Source: Lithodes maja (Eukaryota > Arthropoda > Malacostraca > Decapoda > Lithodidae). Taken from it: a stretch of 64,000 bases of DNA. The stretch covers positions 1-64,000 of the forward strand of contig JBAKBP010010392.1 in assembly GCA_037953745.1 (NCBI GenBank), written 5' to 3'. Shown here one piece after another: positions 62,920 to 64,000 of the stretch (its first letter is position 1; the number at the start of each line of letters is the position of its first letter). Both the position numbers and the translations under genes were made by a program. The notes under the pieces were generated by a model, which saw only the letters and a list, made by a program, of their open reading frames with translations, was not told the origin of the DNA and ran no database searches.

Positions 62920-64000
62920 TCATTCAAAGCTCAGAGGTGCCTCCTCGGATGTACATGTACTGCAGTAGTCATCATAGGCTTCTTTCATTAGCTGATACAA
63001 ACTGCAAGCAGTGACCTGGTTAGCCTGCCTGGTCTTGGTGACACTAGATACCCCTAGAAAAGAATCGGCAGTACCAGTGGAGGCCACTCCTGCCTCAGCA
63101 AGTGCCCTGGTCCAACCACTGTCTTGAAGAAGAACACCGAGTGATCTCAGGCCAGCCATTTCAATGTGGAGTCCCCCAAACATGATCACAAACTTGTCTT
63201 CTCCATATTCAGGCCACTTCCACTGTATCTGTTTGGACAAGGCAAAGAGTGGCTGGTCTTCTGCCATAACTGGAGTTTGTCCAGGGTTCAGGAATCTCAC
63301 TGTCTCTTGGATCTTGTCCATTGCATGTTTGATTGTTGCTACAGAATGAGCCTGATCTCTAAGCAGGGGAAGATGTGATGTAATTGTAACTTCAAACGAG
63401 GGACTCCTAGACTGTGAGGCATGATGTGCTGTCCATGTAATATTGGCAGTGTCATTCTCTTCATTGGTATGAAGAGCCTTCTCTAGCCAGGTGAACTCCT
63501 CCTCAAGGTGTGACTTGAAGGAATTAGGGTCTGGCAATGACTGGCCTTGTTTTACAGGAGGATTGGGCTTCTTGCTGATATATGCTGGTTTCACATTGGT
63601 GTATGCTTCAGGAAGCTCAGGAACTTTCTCCACCTTAGATCCTACTCGAGGCTGAGGAGGTTCGCGCTTCACTCCTAGATTCTCTGCACTGGGGTTCTGG
63701 AAAAGAGAAACACCCGTGCCTTGGAAGGATGTACTAGTTGTAGTGGCAGTGGGGTTGTGGTCGATATTATCGACAGCTGCAAGTGTGAATAGATACTTCA
63801 TCAGGATTGGGGAGCATACGACTCCTTCTTCAACGTACTGATCTACCACCGCTTCTCCCAGTTGAGAATTGATCTCAAGAACTCTATCATAGGAGATGCA
63901 CATTCCATTGTCATGTAGCAGCTCAATAAGCTGTCTCTTCCTCGTCTTCGAGTAGACAGACAGTCCAATGTACACTGCCAAGGGAGTCTCCCGCTTCTTA
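62920..64000 (-). pseudogene. PIN-CXC family gene, N-terminal part, runs off the window
   Basis: Open from the right window edge to the TGA at 62920. Blocks are LAVYIGLSVYSKTRKRQLI, ISYDRVLEINSQL, TLAAVDNIDHNPTATTT with TGVSLFQNP, a hydrophilic linker, then VIMFGGLHIEMAGLRSLG, TADSFLGVSSVTKTRQANQ and a C-terminal YDDYC. The first methionine is not in view. Downstream context: the same frame continues after the stop with WCQKRQ, so the break is a point nonsense mutation and not a natural end. Confidence 0.75.

Overview
This is eukaryotic, invertebrate DNA built almost entirely of transposable elements. The mix is DIRS1-like tyrosine-recombinase retrotransposons, CR1-type and other LINEs, Ty3/gypsy elements with integrase placed before reverse transcriptase, an intact piggyBac, hAT and pogo/Tc1-type DNA transposons, many TTAA MITEs, and long (CT)n tracts. 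This would fit a decapod crustacean, in which DIRS1-like elements are known to be common, but the assignment is inference. I found no tRNA, rRNA, CRISPR array or clear single-copy host gene. LAYOUT. (1) 1-1341: mostly unique sequence. (2) 1342-13411: DIRS-A, coding on the minus strand, with inverted terminal repeats and an internal complementary region. Its gag is cut by MITE P-A and its RT region by MITE S and a 2.6 kb hAT-like element (4907-7527), which itself carries a pogo-type element and MITE Q1. (3) 13889 to about 44560: a second DIRS element (DIRS-B) blown apart by nested insertions. Its left end is followed by a LINE (LINE-1) that was split inside the RT ADD motif by pogo-1 (14971-28599). 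Pogo-1 contains hAT-B (15611-27445). HAT-B contains a broken five-exon transposase gene, a CR1-like LINE carrying two P MITEs, and in intron 1 a pogo-type MITE into which the intact piggyBac (19480-23780) jumped. DIRS-B resumes at 30972, is split again at 31875 by pogo-2 (31876-43476, holding LINE-4 and Gypsy-1), and resumes at 43479. (4) 44560-51258: minisatellites, fold-back repeats and TTAA MITEs. (5) 51259-64000: a broken member of a multicopy gene family with PIN/FEN-like nuclease motifs and a tesmin/TSO1-type CXC domain. Gypsy-2 (51446-60890) sits in its last coding part and the gene runs off the right edge. WORKING RELATIONS. Empty-site logic holds at many junctions: removing an element and one copy of its target duplication (TTAA, TA, 4 bp or 8 bp) restores sequence continuity, and at coding insertions the reading frame. 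The only DNA transposon here with an intact transposase gene is the piggyBac; both of its ends match both ends of the three P MITEs, so it is their likely source of transposase. Gypsy-1 is catalytically dead yet has nearly identical LTRs. Gypsy-2 is almost intact, with one in-frame TAG. All calls come from reading the sequence; no database search was run.
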